Shown: one piece after another, positions 61,799-64,000 of the stretch | Layout of the letters: each line of letters starts with the position of its first letter | How positions within the stretch are numbered: the stretch's first letter is position 1 | Source: Isoetes taiwanensis | Lineage: Eukaryota; Streptophyta; Lycopodiopsida; Isoetales; Isoetaceae | Assembly (NCBI GenBank): GCA_021234155.1 | Contig: JAJEKV010000024.1 | Coordinates: 15,461,030 to 15,525,029 of the forward strand | Reading direction: 5' to 3' | Length of the DNA stretch: 64,000 bases | Translations under genes and position numbers: made by a program | Notes under the pieces: model-generated | What the model saw: only the letters and a program-made list of their open reading frames with translations | Database searches by the model: none | Told to the model about the DNA's origin: nothing

Positions 61799-62944
61799 TC
61801 ATCCCATCTCTTCTATACACCTCGTCTTGCTCCTTATTGGGACTTGGAACTGGCATGTATTGCCCTCTTATCAGTTATCCCTAAGGATATAATTGGCAAA
61901 GCCACCATCTTAATCTTCTTCCATTATTGGAAGGGATATTTCATCCGTCCTGTTATTTCCACACCCACTTGATACTCTCAGTTTATATTGTTGAATCAAT
62001 TCATTGGCCTTTAGAACCTTTGCCTAATTAAACTCCTATTATCCGTTATTTCCATTTCTTTTCAACCATCATCCGGATATCTTTCTAATATAATGTCGCC
62101 ATATATGCTAGACTTACTCTGGCTATTTTAAAAAGCACTTGGACAGATGGAAAATAGGGTAAGGGACCCTATGTCTGATGACAAACTGTTGTACCAACTC
62201 TTCTAGGAGGAGGTCGACTTTTCACGATCGTCGACAAGCTGCTCGCCAATCTCGGCAAAGATCTGGTGGATGCTGAGGTTACTATAATATACAAAACCAC
62301 GGGTATAACCCATATTCATTGCGGTAAGAAAAGGTTTGAAAAGAGGCCCTGGTATGGCGGCTGTGGCGACGATGAAGCACAAATTTATGGGGAGGCAAGC
62401 TCTTCTCCGACGGTTATGGCGGACGGGCGAGGCGAAGAGCGCAAGCCGGCAAGATAGGATAAAAATAATAACCATCATTTTAGTTCAAATTTTTTTTCAA
62501 AACTTTTTTTTTTTTAAATTTATAGGGCGCAAATATGTGTTTTTATACGACTGCGTGTCGGGTGAAATACGAGTTTCTTTTTCAATTCTAAGACGCCGTT
62601 TTGCTCGACACACACTCTGTGCTCCTGGGTCCATTTGATGCCGTTTTGATGCTGGATTTTGGTGCCTCTAGGTTAGTTGATTCGTGCTTGACATGTTGGT
62701 GTAAAAATCACCTCCATCCGAGTTACATTAAAAAAGTTATAGCCCTTGAAAACAAGAGATCCCTTTTCTCCACAACTTGACATACTTACCATACTAGCTT
62801 ATTCCTTCATACCTAATTAGTTTAATCCTCTCATAACTTAACTATGGAATTGGGGTAGTTTAACCTAAGACAAAGTCTCCTACAACCAACTAACCTAACA
62901 AGTTAGACTATTGCCAATGCAATGATTTGGTCTACCAAAATCAT
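61799..62944 (-). other. Leader of the second H3-carrying element
   Basis: About 1.1 kb between the primer-binding site and the H3 fusion ORF. An open frame at 62,478-62,203 has no recognised motif and the rest is AT-rich. No H3 tail-coding sequence was found here. Confidence 0.45.
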
Positions 62945-62956
62945 GCTCTGATACCA
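62945..62956 (-). other. Primer-binding site of the second element
   Basis: Minus strand TGGTATCAGAGC, complementary to initiator tRNA-Met, one base from the LTR end, as in the first element. Confidence 0.9.
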
Positions 62957-62957
62957 C

Positions 62958-64000
62958 TGTGACGCTCCCATAATCCATATGATGCTCCCATCATATAAAT
63001 ACGGGAATTCCCCTCCCATGGAAACAACTACATCACCATGGAAGGGCCCTCCGTCTAACTCGAACCACTTGGAATGGCCAAGTGTCCGGGCGAGGAACAC
63101 GGAGGTGTCATTTGTCCCATGTCCTCTATGGGAGTCCTATACAGCGGAAGCATACATACATGTTAGCACACAACAATCATGCTCAAAATAATATACCACC
63201 ACGAAGGGTGGTCCATCCATCATCATCATCTACATGGTGATACAAGCACAAGGTAACATAAGCAATATACCATAAACAAGGGCTCTACCCTGGGCTCAGA
63301 CTCCATGGGGTCGACTGTCGGTCATGGCAACAAGATAACAGTAGACAGAGGTATAACATGGTGTTGACTGGCATAAACAATGGCTAGGGGAGTCCACTCC
63401 ATCCGCCCCTCCTGTGGACACTTTGCAGATAGGCTGAAACATGCTATGACATGATTGTAGCCTTCCAGAGACGCAATCTCATGGAATCACCCTATGAGAC
63501 TACTCTGGGTTACATCTCCCTTGAGGCAGGTCAGAGAGGCGTCCCCTCCCCGGGCATGACAGATCCCTAAGTGTGTTAGAGAACATGTGCCACATCAGTG
63601 ACCTCCGCATCCGTACCCGACTTACTCTCCTAAATCTAAAGGCCAGCTCACCGCGCCCTTCGAGTCCAGGACATCTATATAGGCATGTCGCCTGCAATCC
63701 AGAGAGTGTTAGACCCATGCCCGGCCCACATTTAGTGACTGACTATAAGCCTAGCACACTACAGGAGTCCTGTAGCCAAGCTAGGCAAGACCCCACCCCC
63801 ATTTCACCATCATACCTGTTATCTGATGCTGAATCACAACATAGCATCCACAACTAGGTGGGCTCTTGTGTACAGGCCACATTTACTAGGTCTTAAGGTT
63901 CTAGCTAGAGACATCTCTACTTCTAGGAAGCTTTCAGGTCTCTACCCTCCCTTAACCCCAAATACATAGAAGAAACAGAAAGAGAGAACACAATCATAAT
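62958..64000 (-). repeat. 5' LTR of the second element (runs off the window)
   Basis: Starts TGTGACGCTCCC. Colinear with the first element's LTR through the landmarks GGAAGCATACATACATGT, CTCCATCCGCCCCTCCTG, CTTTGCAGAT, AGACGCAATC, GGTTACATCTCCC and GTGTTAGACCCATGC. Confidence 0.85.

Larger units (their letters stand above)
59100..64000 (-). mobile_element. Second H3-carrying Ty3/gypsy element, 5' part
   Basis: Minus-strand order: LTR (62,958 to beyond 64,000), primer-binding site (62,945-62,956), leader, H3 fusion ORF (61,702-60,683), second ORF (about 60,455-59,115). The LTR starts TGTGACGCTCCC and is clearly homologous to the first element (shared CACTCCATCCGCCCCTCCTG and ACTTTGCAGAT, plus GTGACTG/GAGTC landmarks), but much diverged. 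No pol is visible before the sequence changes near 59,050, so the copy is truncated or interrupted there, and its 5' LTR runs off the window. Confidence 0.82.

Overview
The window is nuclear DNA of a land plant with a large, transposon-rich genome. Plant-type multi-exon genes (plastid ClpS adaptor, GRIK/SnAK kinase, NPF transporter) with GT-AG introns sit in AT-rich spacers, and most of the rest is nested transposable-element debris. The LINEs carry an unusual ORF1 and a pentanucleotide 3' tail, and the LTR elements carry histone H3-like genes. I suspect a non-angiosperm such as a fern, lycophyte or gymnosperm, but cannot prove it. No rRNA, tRNA gene or CRISPR array was seen.

Layout. 0-14 kb is the gene-bearing part: a ClpS gene (1.4-1.9 kb), a 2.7-kb TIR transposon with a TAA target duplication that carries a STAY-GREEN gene fragment and an intact two-exon ORF (2.6-5.3 kb), a 12-exon GRIK-like kinase gene (7.9-10.2 kb) and a decayed NPF transporter (12.3-13.7 kb, minus). 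14-20 kb is mostly spacer with short tandem duplications, one small secreted-peptide ORF (17.3 kb) and a Ty1/copia LTR (18.8-19.0 kb).

20-46 kb is a nest. LINE A (20.3-23.5 kb) is followed by a large inverted repeat (23.6-26.2 kb). LINE B (26.2-45.9 kb) contains a fold-back MITE and, inside its reverse transcriptase, a Ty3/gypsy chromovirus in minus orientation (28,399-44,823, perfect 5-bp duplication ATGCT). The right LTR of the chromovirus holds a 4.7-kb CACTA-like transposon (39,379-44,116, duplication TCT). 46-59 kb holds copia fragments, LINE C with an (ATTCT)n tail, and spacer repeats. 59-64 kb is the 5' part of a second element of the same LTR family, running off the window.

Main discovery. 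In both LTR elements the first coding unit after the primer-binding site ends in a histone H3 fold (36,745-37,871 and 60,683-61,702, both minus). The first element also begins this unit with a near-perfect H3 N-terminal tail (MARTKQIARK), and its pol ends in a chromodomain. Two differently diverged copies of one family both carry the H3 unit, so it looks like a family component rather than a chance capture. Several features of the second copy resemble the centromeric variant CENH3. Both copies are inactivated, in the second copy by stops that are all explicable as C-to-T changes.
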